From Serripes groenlandicus (taxonomy: Eukaryota > Mollusca > Bivalvia > Cardiida > Cardiidae), in assembly GCA_031761405.1 (NCBI GenBank), contig JASEVX010000001.1:20549584-20613583 (forward strand): a DNA stretch of 64,000 nt, given 5' to 3'. The first letter of the stretch is position 1; each line of letters opens with the position of its first letter. The position numbers and the translations under genes were made by a program. Below the pieces are notes generated by a model. It was not told where the DNA came from and did no database searches. It worked only from the letters and a program-made list of their open reading frames with translations. Of this stretch, positions 23,027 to 32,064 are shown in pieces.

Positions 23027-26000
23027 GTTTAACGCCGTTTTAAACAATTTCTAAGTTATATCACGGCGGCCAGTTCACCTACTCATGCATTTCCTGGTTT
23101 TCTCACACCAGTACTCCACACAACAATCTTCCCAAGCAACGGGCTGCTCTTCCACATAGACTTAGACCATTGGTGGAAGACGAATGACGCATGTCGCATT
23201 GACTTTTGTCAATCGTCGGAAAGAAAGTTGGCCGAGCCGGGATTCGAACTCGTCTAGCGATACGCTTGTCTTAATGAATCTGCGAACAGTGAAGGCTCCG
23301 GTGAGACTGTGCATCCGCACAGTCTCACCAGAGCCTTCACTGTCCGTCTACATGACATTAAGTCATATAGATGCATCTTCTGAGAAAGAAAACATGAACT
23401 AAAAAGAAGAAATTGGACACTGTGAAGTCTACGAACGTCGACTGCTCTATATGCTTCAAAAAGCGTCCATTTGTAAAGAAAGAGGCGCGAAACTATGCAA
23501 TTCATTTAAAGCAATTGATCTCTATGTTGAATATGTCAAACTAAAGATGCGGCGAAAATGTAGTTTTATAAGTAAAGTAGACACTTTGTATGCTCAAAAT
23601 CGGGCGACCTCATTTTTCATGTTATTAGAGTTTTGGAATAGTTTGATAACTACATGGCAAACAATGCTGATTTCAGGTGGGACAGCTCGTTACGATCTGA
23701 CTCATCTGAAATTGTATTGTTTTCAATAACTCGGAATATTGCCATTGACGTTGAAAGAGTTCAATGTAAGGTCACGGATCTCCTAGTGTACTATACCTTG
23801 ATGCCATGGAACAGTTGTAGCCTCATTTTGCGGTGTCTTTGTGCGTAAGTTCCATACTGGATTTCCAGAGATGTCCGGACCTATGAGTTGCTCCACTAAA
23901 TTCAACAAACGTTCATTTGCCCATATTTTTCGGTATCCCTGTTATATGAAAAACGAACAATTAGAAAATTAAGGATTTGTTTTCTGATAAGAAATTAGCA
24001 AATGTCCTCCCAGAGCGACATTTCACGGTCAGTTGCCCATATTTCTCGGTATCCCTGTTACATGTAAAACGAACAATTAGAAAATTAAGGATTTTTTATT
24101 CTGATAAGAAAATATGCAAATTTCCTCCCAGAGCGACATTTACGTTCAGTTTCCCATATATTTCGGTATCCCTGTTACATGTGAAACAAACAATAAGAAC
24201 ATTTAGGAAAATGTCCTCCAACAAAGATCCTTCATGTTCATGGATACAATTCCAGACGCCAGTGCCGATTTATAGTCATCAGCATGTGACTAGATAGTTA
24301 GAGGGAGTTCATTTGACATAGTTTCCGACCAATCGACTTGGCTTGAAGGAATCTGATAGAGGGTCACCCTAGGAACATTTCTACAAAATTATTTGAAAAT
24401 CGGCCTGACACTTTTGGAGGAGAAGATTGTTTAAGTTTTCACTATAGCCATAAAAGGCAAAATAGCCCCGACCCCTTGTGGCTATGTTTTTTGACCAATC
24501 AACATGGCTTGAAGGAATCTGATAGAGGGTCATCCAAGGAACATTTCTACAAAATTATTTGAAAATCGGCCTGACACTTTTGGAGAAGAAGATTTTTTAA
24601 GTTTGCACTATAGCTATATAAGGCAAAATAGCCCCGCCCCCCTGGCGGCCATAATTTTTGACCAATCAACATGGCTTAAAGGAATCTGATAGAGGGTCAT
24701 CCAAGGAACATTTCTACAAAATTATTTGAAAATCAGCGAGACACTTTTGGAGGAGAAGATTTTTTAAGTTTTCACTATAGCCGTATAAGGCAAAAAAGCC
24801 CCGCCCCCCTGGCGGCCATGTTTTTCGACCAATCAACATGGCTTCAAGGAATCTGATAGAGAGTCACCCAAGGAACATTTCTACAAAATAAGTTCAAAAT
24901 CTGCCAACCAATTTGGGAGGAGAAGAATTTTGAAGTTTTTTTCGTTTCGTTGCCATGAAAACCAGAATTCTGCATGGATCCCAATAATTTGAAGGAATTC
25001 TGGTGAGGTCATTGAGAGGATGCTTTCTGTGAAGTTTCATCCCAATTGACCCACTGGTTACTGAGGAGAAGATGTTGAAGATTTTTTAAGTTTTCACTAT
25101 AACCATAAAAGGCAAAATAGCCCCGCCCCCTGGCGGCCATGTTTTTCAACCAATCAACATGGCTTGAAGGAATCTGATAGAGGGTCACCCAAGGAACATT
25201 TCTACAAAATTATTTGAAAATCGGCCTGACACTTTTGGAGGAGAAGATTTTTTAAGTTTGCACTATAGCCATACATTGTATAAGGCAAAATAGCCCCCCC
25301 CCCCCCCCCCCCCCCCCTGGCGGCCATGTTTTTCGACCAATCAACATGGCTTGAAGGAATCTGATAGAGGGTCACCCAAGGATCATTTCTACAAAATAAT
25401 TTGAAAATCGGCCTGACACTTTCGGAGAAGAAGATTTTTTAAGAATTTTGAAGTTTTTTTCATTTCGTTGCCATGGAAACCAGAATTCTGCATGGATCCC
25501 AAAAATGTTAAGGAATTCTGGTGAGGACATTGAGAGGATGCTTTCTGTGAAGTTTCATCCCAGTTGACCCACCGGTTACAGAGGAGAAAATGTTGACGGA
25601 CGACGGACGATGGACGACGGACGACGGACAACGGACGCCGGACATAGGGCGATCACAATAACTCACCCTGAGCACTTCGTGCACAGGTGAGCTAAAAACC
25701 TGATCACTCTCTATGAAATCGCGAAGCGGTTTCATAGAATGTGTGATCAGGTTTTTTTGTTCATACCCCCATGAAAACGAAAAAAAGCGCTCCATTCCTT
25801 ATATTTTAGCATTAATATGGCTATTTCAGTGAGTAATAAAACATAATAGTATTTTACAACTTTATTTTCCATAATACAGCACGTCGCCAATGTTAATTGT
25901 TTTTATTCATGAGGTTATGAACAAAATATTTCAGCCAATCACAGACAAGCAAAAGTGATGAACACAAAAATGAATAAAATATTGCGTAATGTATCGATCC

Positions 26001-29000
26001 AGATCATCTTGCGCAGGCTAACCTGGGTCGACACATTCCGTCTAAAGGGGATAGAGGTATAGAGTAATGATTCCTGAAACAGAAAAATCCACTGGAGGCG
26101 AAACATTTCTGTCCCGGATTAGCCTGCGAGGGCATGTTGAGGCTAATCCGGGTCGATACTTTACGCAGAGTCCACACTGTTGGTTTTCTCGAGGGACGGC
26201 TCATATCAATATATCTGCGTAATGTATCGACCAGATCAGCCTGCGCTGTCCGCGCAGACTGATCCGGCCGACACATTCCGTCTTAGGGGGGGATAGATGT
26301 ATACAGTAGTTATTCCTGAAACAGAAAATCCACAGGATACGAACAGTGTCGGTCCAGGTAAGCCTGCGTGGCATGCTTAGGCAGATCCGGGTCGATACTT
26401 TACGCAGAGTCCACACTGTTGGTTTTCTCGTGGGACGGCTCACGTGTAGTTTAAAGAGACACGATGTACTTACTTCCGGCATATTTGGGACTTTATGCAA
26501 AATAACGTTCGCACCTGGAAACTCCTCCTCAAGTTTGATCAACCTCTCGAACAACCCGAGTTCTTCATACGTACCTGTAACAGAATAGCGGAAACAGGCT
26601 GTTAGGAATCTGAATATATACATCAATGGGAAAACCCAGCATTGTTTCTCCTCAGTCTTCCATATCGGCTTAAATATTACTTAAATTTCATTAAACCCTT
26701 TTCTGCCCACAGACGCTTTTTGTACCCTTCAGCAGCAGATGCCTTTTGAAAGCATTGTGGAAAAGGAAGAAATTGCAGACGCCTTTTGAAAGCATTGTGG
26801 CAAAAGGAGAAATTGCTCATCATGAGCAATTCCTCCTTTTGCCACAATGTTTTCAAATTTATTCAATACATACTCTTTCTTTAAGTAAATATGTTTTATA
26901 TTGTTGATAAGATAGTTTCAAAGTAGTCTGCTGCAGATTTATCGTTTGGAGGAAATGGTTAAAAGCGGTGGTAGGACTACAGCAGACAATTTTTGAGAAA
27001 AAAAAAATCTCAATATGCCCAATTTCTCCATCTGTCATAATGTTTCCAACAACATGTGTAATCAATTATATATAGCTAATTCGTTCGATTTTCATCCTCT
27101 ACCATAGTAGCATTGTCTTGATGTTTTCAAAAAGTGGTGGTCATGCCGTTTTCAACAGTATAACAGTTACATCCCCCTGATAGAACACTTATTCCTTATT
27201 CGTAATCTCTGGGTAAACAAACCAGTACTAGGCTAGCGAAATGTGCCTTGCTCAAGGGCACTCCATCATGACAAACGGGTCCAAATAATTTGTTTTCTCT
27301 CTCCAGAACAGTTGTAACGCCATCTAAAAATGTTATAAAAGTATTGCGTTTGTATTAGTAATAGTTACTTTCTCTTTCAGCGCCAAATGTCGTATTTAGT
27401 AGATATATTTCTATGTTCAAAATCGGGCGATTCTATTTTACCTGTAATAAGAGTTTTGGTTTATTCTGACTAAAAGCAAAACAATGCAGATTTCATGTGG
27501 ACTTAAAAGGGTTGTTAATTAAATCATAAATGTACTTGTTATTTTTCCAGCCTCAAACAGTTTCTTGGCAAGTTCATCCACCAGTGCGGCTGTTGTTTGA
27601 CGACACTCCTCTAACTCCTCTGGGCTGAAGAAGTCTGGGATCACAATAAAACCCTGACCGTGAGAAAAAAAAAGGTGAAGATCAGTAATCAAAGTACTGC
27701 AGCAAGGCAACCATCGACAACTTTGGTAGTTTTGTAGATCAAGATCAACCTGTAGTCGAGTTTAATCACAGGCGTTCCAATTTTTATTACAGCAAAAAAA
27801 GCGGAAAATCACACAATACCTCGTTAAAATACTCAAAAAGTATATCTATATTGTCTATAGCTAGGATAAAATTATCGTAATGGTAATTTGGGGAATCCCG
27901 AACGTGTTACTATAAATAGCCACTCTATACGTCCATACAGTGTAATAATAATGACAAGCTTGTTGTTGTAATCGAAATTCGGACGCCTGTGGTTTAATTC
28001 TCTACATATCATCAATCAATCAGGGGCATTTTCAAGGGGAATGTTTGTGTGCGAAAGTCTTCGTTTGGATCAGATGAAGCATCGACGGTCAAGTCAACTA
28101 TTTCTACCAACTCCAAAGATACCTTAGGTAAGAATGTTTTCCCGTCGCATGTAGATCCAATCAATAGTATTTAACCTTAACGCTTTCAGTGCCGAATTTG
28201 CCGAAGTAGACTCGTCCATGTTCAAAATCAGGCGGCTTCATTTTTCATGTGATAAGAGTTTTGGAATATGTTTGTTACCTATAAGGTCAACAATGCTGAT
28301 ATCAGGTGAGACAGGTCGTTACGAGCTGTCTCACTTGAATCTGTATTGTTTGCAAAACCCCTGAATTATTGCCATTGGCGCTGAAAGAGTTACAATGCTA
28401 TACTTGGCTTTATGAATTCTGCGAACACCTTAGACCTCCATTCGAAAGCATTTAATTGTAGCGTTTCTTAGTCTATATTTGCGGCTGATCAATTTTAGCA
28501 AAATATAGCAAAACGTGTGGGAGAAAAACAAATCTCGTTGAAACGAGACCTATTATCTCGCTGCAGTAATATACGCATACTACGGAAGTGTTAATATAAC
28601 GATGGATGATTTCTCCTTTTGCCACAATATTTTCCACTTTTAGTCATAGGTTATCCCTTTCCCTCATATAGACGCTTTCTGACGCCTCTGCAGCAGACGG
28701 CTTTTTGAAAACATAGTGACAAAAGAAGAAATTGCACAAAACGTGCAATTTCTCCTTTTGCCACAATGTTTTCCACTTGTTATCATAGGTTATCCATTCA
28801 ATTATGGAGATTTTCTATGTTTTGACAAAATACGTTCAAAGTCGTCTGCTGCAGAATGGTCGTATGAGGGAAACGGTTAATTCATTTATAGTCCATTTAC
28901 CCTTTCCCACATTCAAATACATTTTGCCCTTGTATTGTTGCTACACAAAGACGGACCTCGATGAGACTTCTTTGAAGAACCCACAACATAGGGTTTCATT

Positions 29001-29938
29001 GGTCGCGGGTTCGATACCCGACCGGGTCATACCATAGACTTTAAAAATGGTAGTAATGGCTGCCCTCTCTGGCGCTCAGGGTTGCGGGGTTAGCATTACG
29101 ACTGACTGTGTCAGAATAAATGGACCAGTAGAACTGGTAACTTATCAAGGAAACGTCGTGATATAACTGATTTGTTTTTTAAAAAGGAATACAACTCCAA
29201 TCAATCAATTAACCGGTGGACTGTGACGATGTGTGCTAAATCCAGTCATCACATGCAATGCCTCTCACATATAGCTCTAGTAACTTTCGGGAATAAAACA
29301 AGCACATCAAGTCTTATTGGATGCATATCTGTGTAACTATTGTCATGAAAACCCCTCAGTAATTCGACAAGATTCCTTTTCTCCTGTCGTATCATATACA
29401 GTGTGATAACATGTGTGTCCTATTTACATATAGATATAATTCGTGCTTAAACATTTTCCATCTACAACACATTTATGGCAATCTACTTTGAAAACGTGTT
29501 TGCAAAAACTAGGTATAATTTCTATGAAATTATAATTGAAAATGTTAGAAATTGCTAATATTTCCTTTTGAGAACAAGTTTTTAACAGTCATCTACAGTA
29601 GGTGCATTAAAAATATATTTTTATACCATTTATTCAAAAATCCAGCGTCAAATATTATCAATTTAGATCTACCAGTAGAAAATGAGTTTTCTATGAAAGT
29701 AATCCAGATTTATGTGCATTGTCATTTCAGAAGATGTCCGTTGCAAGAGGTGTTGGTATTTTATGCGGTCAAGTGTTTGATAACCAAAAAGTCTTACGTT
29801 TTCGAAAAATTGGCGAATGACATCATCCGGTTGCTGTCCGGGTTTCTTATCTTTGGACTGTACCGGCATGGCCCGGGTATCAAAAAGTTCCGGATGCGCT
29901 TCTTCCGTGAACCCGCTTTCGACTTCGGCTCCCGACAT
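16870..29938 (-). CDS. Phytanoyl-CoA dioxygenase-like Fe(II)/2-oxoglutarate oxygenase, nine exons, complete
   Basis: The family hydroxylates substrates using Fe(II), O2 and 2-oxoglutarate. Nine minus-strand exons with GT-AG borders join in one frame (1113 bp, 370 residues plus stop): 29938-29798, 27653-27536, 26574-26474, 23938-23797, 22965-22871, 21589-21484, 20474-20390, 19727-19535, 17001-16870. Residues 48-60 (GFIVIPDFFSPEE) are the usual start of a PhyH domain. The Fe-binding HxD is H166-Q-D168 (PWHQD), the Asp codon being split between exons 4 and 5. The distal His is probably H261 (VPHRS), and a 2-oxoglutarate Arg probably lies in VRWSLDLRWQ (272-280). ENNGCLQ and CCWGGTWYV also fit the family. 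There is no obvious signal or transmembrane segment, and no C-terminal peroxisomal tripeptide (it ends TGH), so the substrate is unknown. Introns are full of MITEs, SINEs and a pearl-like array. The start ATG has context AAAACC; an upstream in-frame exon is possible (32783-32896). Confidence 0.93.
17020..17200 (-). mobile_element. SINE fragment joined to a GAGCCGTCCCGCGAG element end
   Basis: TCAGTCATATCACGAAGGCC to CCGCATAGACTACTTT is SINE body; at 17166 GAGCCGTCCCGCGAGAAAAC begins but stops after ~25 bp. Confidence 0.6.
17738..17952. mobile_element. GAGCCGTCCCGCGAG-type MITE (left end missing)
   Basis: GTAATGTATCGACCCAGA, TGAAACAGAAAATCTACAGG, GGCGAAAAGTG, and the right end GGTTTTCTCGCGGGACGGCTC. 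Confidence 0.8.
18549..18775. mobile_element. Old TTAA/CCCTTTCC MITE copy
   Basis: TTTAACCCTATCCCACGC start, GGCAAAAGGAGGTATTGCTC centre, CTGCATGTGGAAAATC end. Confidence 0.65.
18879..19080. mobile_element. Old TTAA/CCCTTTCC MITE copy
   Basis: TTAACCCTTTCCCACATATA to GTATGTGGGAAAGGGTTA; TTTGCAGCAGACGGC and GTGGCAAAAGGAGAAATTGC inside. Confidence 0.85.
19145..19497. mobile_element. Compound copy, inverted relative to 9556-9897
   Basis: AGGGGCGTAGCTTTGCAATA to CTAAAGGGAGCTACT, with the same core and a poly-C run (19323-19350) in the middle. It lies in intron 8 of the PhyH-like gene. Confidence 0.75.
19323..19350. repeat. Poly-C tract (~28 bp)
   Basis: An expansion of the CTATCCCCCTGAGACGG segment found in other copies of the element. 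Confidence 0.9.
19535..19727 (-). CDS. PhyH-like exon 8
   Basis: Acceptor CTACATTTCAG, donor AATGAT/GTAAGT. One base completes S263; the exon ends in phase 0. It encodes LPNISKEVRWSLDLRWQRP, the likely 2-oxoglutarate Arg segment, then LMRSKGNPNMAIDWTEF. The reading frame stays open upstream of the acceptor, but that part is intronic by phase. Confidence 0.92.
19850..20225. repeat. Pearl-like fragment: left end and two ~165-bp units
   Basis: Begins GGCCCTCGAATCGCTCACCT and holds two units of the array seen at 24305-25700 (GACCAATCAAC at 19916 and 20077). It lies in intron 7 of the PhyH-like gene. Confidence 0.65.
20390..20474 (-). CDS. PhyH-like exon 7 (distal His)
   Basis: Acceptor TAATTTCAG, donor AGAAG/GTGCGT. 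It starts and ends with split codons (G235, S263). It encodes VDLDKDIKTCPIPYGG and LVMFHNTVPHR; the His of PHR is the likely third Fe ligand. Confidence 0.92.
20840..20898. repeat. Perfect hairpin
   Basis: TGATTACATCAGGGTCTTTC and its complement meet at AAATAGTTT; 20+ bp arms with no mismatch in the core. It lies in intron 6 of the PhyH-like gene. Confidence 0.8.
21191..21434. mobile_element. GAGCCGTCCCGCGAG-type MITE, 50 bp from exon 6
   Basis: GAGCCGTCCCACGCACTTGC start, GGTTTTCTCGCGGGACGGCT end, GTATCGACCCAGATCAGCCT and GGGTCGATACTTTACGCAAA inside. Confidence 0.88.
21484..21589 (-). CDS. PhyH-like exon 6
   Basis: Acceptor TTCTCTCCAG, donor TTAG/GTATCA, phase 0 to 1. It encodes FADKGHRTGRVAVHKCCWGG and TWYVTIDDDEMKNTL. 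Confidence 0.9.
22270..22850 (-). mobile_element. SINE split by a ~250-bp insertion
   Basis: Body AGAGTTTAACGCTGTTTTAA to GTCATC-type region at 22270-22515; the tRNA-like head (CCCGAGTTTCGAACTCATGA, GGCACCGACTGAGTTATCG) appears only at 22775-22850. Confidence 0.6.
22871..22965 (-). CDS. PhyH-like exon 5
   Basis: Acceptor TTTTTTGACAG, donor ACAG/GTAGGC. Two bases complete the catalytic Asp codon; the exon ends in phase 0. It encodes VGYLDNTSY, TAWIPLLDANENNGCLQ, matching the family's W-x-x-L-D..N-G-C-hydrophobic segment. Confidence 0.93.
22998..23252 (-). mobile_element. SINE, head truncated
   Basis: GATT repeat tail at 22998-23026, body GGAGTTTAACGCCGTTTTAA to GGAAAGAAAGTTGGCCGAGC, then only GGGATTCGAACTC of the head. 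It lies 30 bp upstream of exon 5 of the PhyH-like gene. Confidence 0.85.
23286..23356. repeat. Long hairpin (GAGACTGTGC...GCACAGTCTC)
   Basis: CAGTGAAGGCTCCGGTGAGA and CTCACCAGAGCCTTCACTGT are inverted around GTGCATCCGCAC. Related hairpins occur near 3095-3150, 3265-3330, 21655-21715, 62300-62375 and 62600-62660. Confidence 0.8.
23797..23938 (-). CDS. PhyH-like exon 4 (Fe-binding HxD)
   Basis: Acceptor ATATAACAG, donor CAAG/GTATAG, phase 0 to 1. It encodes YRKIWANERLLNLVEQLIG, SGNPVWNLRTKTP and ATTVPWHQ; the first base of the Asp of HxD is its last base. The acceptor and first ~30 bp of this exon are repeated twice upstream in the intron (24026-24246). Confidence 0.93.
23911..24246 (-). repeat. 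~120-bp tandem repeat of exon 4's 5' border
   Basis: CCCATATTTTTCGGTATCCCTG (acceptor plus exon start, read on the plus strand) recurs at about 24030 and 24152 with CTCCCAGAGCGACATTT between. Only the first is attached to the complete exon. Confidence 0.85.
24305..25700. repeat. Pearl-like element: ~165-bp tandem units plus conserved 3' end
   Basis: GACCAATCAACATGGCTT recurs near 24328, 24491, 24658, 24826, 25143 and 25338, mostly 163-168 bp apart. Each unit contains CCCCGCCCCCTGGCGGCCAT and AATCGGCCTGACACTTTTGG. A second module (CCAGAATTCTGCATGGATCC) appears twice. The right end is a run of GACGGACGAC repeats, then CACCCTGAGCACTTCGTGCA and CAGGTGAGCTAAAA. The layout resembles the pearl family of bivalve elements; that name is inference. 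It lies in intron 3 of the PhyH-like gene. Confidence 0.7.
25690..25760. repeat. Inverted repeat (hairpin) beside pearl-like end
   Basis: AAAAACCTGATCACTCTCTA and its near-complement CATAGAATGTGTGATCAGGTTTTT enclose a short GCGAAGC loop region. Confidence 0.7.
25983..26204. mobile_element. GAGCCGTCCCGCGAG-type MITE, tandem pair, first
   Basis: GCGTAATGTATCGATCCAGA to TTGGTTTTCTCGAGGGACGG; left end missing. Confidence 0.8.
26214..26443. mobile_element. GAGCCGTCCCGCGAG-type MITE, tandem pair, second
   Basis: CTGCGTAATGTATCGACCAG to GTTTTCTCGTGGGACGGCTC. It ends 30 bp from the donor of PhyH-like exon 3. Confidence 0.8.
26474..26574 (-). CDS. PhyH-like exon 3
   Basis: Acceptor CTGTTACAG, donor GAA/GTAAGT. 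It starts two bases into a split Ser codon and ends in phase 0. It encodes TYEELGLFERLIKLEEEFPG to HKVPNMPE. An inverted-repeat element ends about 30 bp beyond the donor. Confidence 0.9.
26691..26962. mobile_element. Old TTAA/CCCTTTCC MITE with internal duplication
   Basis: TTAAACCCTTTTCTGCCCAC to GGAGGAAATGGTTAA; a ~45-bp piece (GCCTTTTGAAAGCATTGTGG) is repeated in tandem at 26731 and 26779. Confidence 0.8.
27536..27653 (-). CDS. PhyH-like exon 2
   Basis: Acceptor TTCTCACGGTCAG, donor ACAA/GTACAT, phase 0 to 1. It encodes GFIVIPDFFSPEELEECRQT and a helix to EAGKIT, the N-terminal strand and helix of the PhyH fold. Confidence 0.92.
28177..28393. mobile_element. TTAA/CTCTTTCAGTGCC MITE family
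   Basis: CGCTTTCAGTGCCGAATTTG and GGCGCTGAAAGAGTTA are inverted ends; the centre is the palindrome GGTGAGACAGGTCGTTACGAGCTGTCTCAC. Confidence 0.85.
28651..28880. mobile_element. TTAA/CCCTTTCC MITE, young subfamily
   Basis: TATCCCTTTCCCTCATATAG to GTATGAGGGAAACGGTTAA. A partial second copy (CTCCTTTTGCCACAATATTT) lies just before it at 28608-28650. Confidence 0.88.
28995..29215 (+). mobile_element. SINE, second type, head mostly missing
   Basis: GCGGGTTCGATACCCGACCG, GGTAGTAATGGCTGCCCTCT, ATAAATGGACCAGTAGAACT, GATATAACTGA and an AATCAATCAAT tail. Confidence 0.8.
29798..29938 (-). CDS. PhyH-like exon 1
   Basis: It encodes 47 residues from MSGAEVESGFTEE to DDVIRQFFEN and ends in phase 0 at AAC/GTAAGA. 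A possible splice acceptor (TCTCCTGACAG) lies 12 bp before the ATG, and the bases between read N-K-T in frame. The true start may therefore be further upstream. Confidence 0.85.
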
Positions 29939-30089
29939 GGTTTTGTTCTGTCAGGAGACAAGAGATATAAAATTAAATTATCAGTTGTTATTAACAGAAA
30001 ACAATTCTATCGGTGCGAATGTTGAAGAACCAGACCAGTCGATCTAATCAGAATCTATGCTGTAAGTCAGAAGCTCAAGTAGCCCAGTA

Positions 30090-30298
30090 TTAACTCTTTC
30101 ACTGCCGAATTTCACAAAGTAGACTCTTCCATGTTGAAAATTGGACCACTCCATTTTTCGTCCAACAGAAAATTTGGTAACATTTATTGTCTAAGTGGCA
30201 AACAATTCGTATAACAGGAGAGACAGTTCGTGACGGGCTGTTTCGCCTGAATCTGCATTGATTGCAAAAGCCTTTAATTGCCTTTAACAGGGAGTTAA
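30090..30298. mobile_element. TTAA/CTCTTTCAGTGCC MITE family
   Basis: TTAACTCTTTCACTGCCGAA to GGGAGTTAA; centre GAGAGACAGTTCGTGACGGG. Confidence 0.85.
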
Positions 30299-30353
30299 CG
30301 ACTGCATTTGTTTTTGCACAAAGTTAACATGGCCCTTTCCAACATACGGCATA

Positions 30354-30605
30354 TCGAGGGCTTGGCGTTAAAGGGTTGTAACTAAAATTGATATTTTTTA
30401 ACAAAGGTTAATCACCTCGCCATAAAGCCTTTATAAGCGTTAAATCATTTTTCTTGGTGAACAATGGAAATTAAGGTGCCATTGCTCGTTCTGAGCAATT
30501 GCACCTAAATTTGCATTGTTTACAAAGGGGTCAAAATTGCCTCTAAACCAGGGATCTCAAAATAGTTTTTGTTTTAGTTACAACCGTTTCACGCCAAGCC
30601 CTCGA
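30354..30605. mobile_element. MITE, TCGAGGGCTTGGCG family, copy 2 (nested)
   Basis: Same ends and palindromic centre (ATTGCTCGTTCTGAGCAAT), flanked by TA. It is inserted in an old TTAA-type MITE: CCCTTTCCAACATACGGCA precedes it and TCTGCGGCAGACAACATTG follows. Confidence 0.9.
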
Positions 30606-30785
30606 TATCTGCGGCAGACAACATTGAAATCTTCTAATCAAAGTTATAGTAACTCCGTATAAATGAATAACTATTGAATGTTTAAAGAAAACCTCAGTAT
30701 GGCAAAAGGAAGAACTGCTAGATATGATCAATATCTCAATTTGACCACACTATTTTCACAAATCTCCTGCTGCAGTTGCGTACAA

Positions 30786-30849
30786 GATCAGATAAGATAA
30801 GATAAGATAAGATAAGAAGATAAGATAAGATAAGATAAGATAAGATAAT
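30786..30849. repeat. (GATAA)n microsatellite
   Basis: About 12 GATAA units with one GA interruption. Confidence 0.95.
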
Positions 30850-31093
30850 TGTTTATTAACGTGACCTGTGTGAATTTACATACATGAATAACACATTTTA
30901 TACAAATTTTACCACACCCGGCCATTGGGCCTATAAGTCACCATAAAATATATACATGATATTAACTCATAAAGTCACATGAAATTAGTTGTTTACAAAT
31001 ATACAATACATTGATAACAGTGTGTGGAATGAGACATCGCACTCAATATGCAATGTCTTTTTACACACAGTGAAACACGATCTTCCCTAATGC

Positions 31094-31183
31094 TAGTCCA
31101 GGTTTCTGTACTAGGAATGCGATTTTTTATTTTGACTGTTCGCATCCTACAATGCAATATGTAACGGCGATATATTGAGACTA
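31094..31183 (+). mobile_element. 90-bp mini-element with 9-bp target duplication
   Basis: TAGTCCAGGTTTCTGTACTA at the start and TATTGAGACTA at the end, flanked by CCCTAATGC on both sides (31085-31093, 31184-31192). Only TAGTC is inverted at the termini. A 9-10-bp duplication is typical of Mutator-like elements. Confidence 0.7.
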
Positions 31184-31572
31184 CCCTAATGCCTCAAGGC
31201 AGCTAATTTACCGGGGATAAAAAGGGGGTTACTCCAAAGGTAATTCATCTACCATACATAGCTGACCTCCTCCTTAGGTAGCTCTTAACAATGAATTTCG
31301 CACATTTACAGGGGGTTAGAATTGACCAGAAATGACAGTTTTTCGCGATCACTTAATTCATTAAAAATAGAGTACAAATGCGTCCGGTTATGGGAAAGGG
31401 TTACTCTACATGTGACATTTGACTCAAGTGTACAGTTTGTCTGTCCTGTAGCAAGGGTCAACTGGTAGCCCAATTGAGCCGCGTCAGGGGAAAATAGGTC
31501 TAATTGCATAGCCTGGTATGATCAGTTTAAAGTGTCGTCTGCTCTGGGAATATCCGATTGAGAACATGTGGT

Positions 31573-31804
31573 GTTTACCATTTCCAACATACAGACGCTT
31601 TCTGGCACCTCTGCAGCAGATGACTTTTGAAAATATTGTGACGAAAAGGAGAAATTGGTCATCAAGAGTAATTTCTCCTTTTGCCACGATATTTTCAACT
31701 CTAGTTAAGAAATAATTCTCCTTTATCATGGAGATTTTTCAAATTCTTTCCAAATGATCAAAAGTCGTCTGCTGCAGATTTGTTGTATATGGGAAAGGGA
31801 TAAA
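31573..31804. mobile_element. Old TTAA/CCCTTTCC MITE copy
   Basis: TTTACCATTTCCAACATACA to GTTGTATATGGGAAAGGGAT; centre AAATTGGTCATCAAGAGTAATTT. Confidence 0.8.
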
Positions 31805-32064
31805 CATACAAAGTTGGAAAATTGATTTAAAACCTTTCGGCAATATGTTTCAGCATGTCGTCTGCTACAGAGTCGTAATTGTGGCTGCATGCGGAACAGA
31901 ATTAATGCTCTGTTCCTGGTATACAGACGATATTTTATTGTTATGCAGCAGATAACGTTCAGTCGTCATGAGAAGTTTCTCCCTATTCCTACAATAACTT
32001 TTACATATTATCATTGTTTCATAATGCGGGGTTATGTATTGCTTGTGTTGGTCCTTCAAGTGTG

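Noticed and set aside
26201..26626. 141-codon minus-strand ORF
   Set aside because: Only 26474-26574 is exon; the remainder is a GAGCCGTCC-type MITE.
29552..30025. 157-codon plus-strand ORF
   Set aside because: Shadow of PhyH-like exon 1 on the other strand, with no similarity of its own.
31306..31509. 67-codon minus-strand ORF with protein-like start (MQLDLFSPDAAQLGYQLTLA)
   Set aside because: No convincing donor or acceptor fits, and part overlaps repeat sequence; too weak to call.
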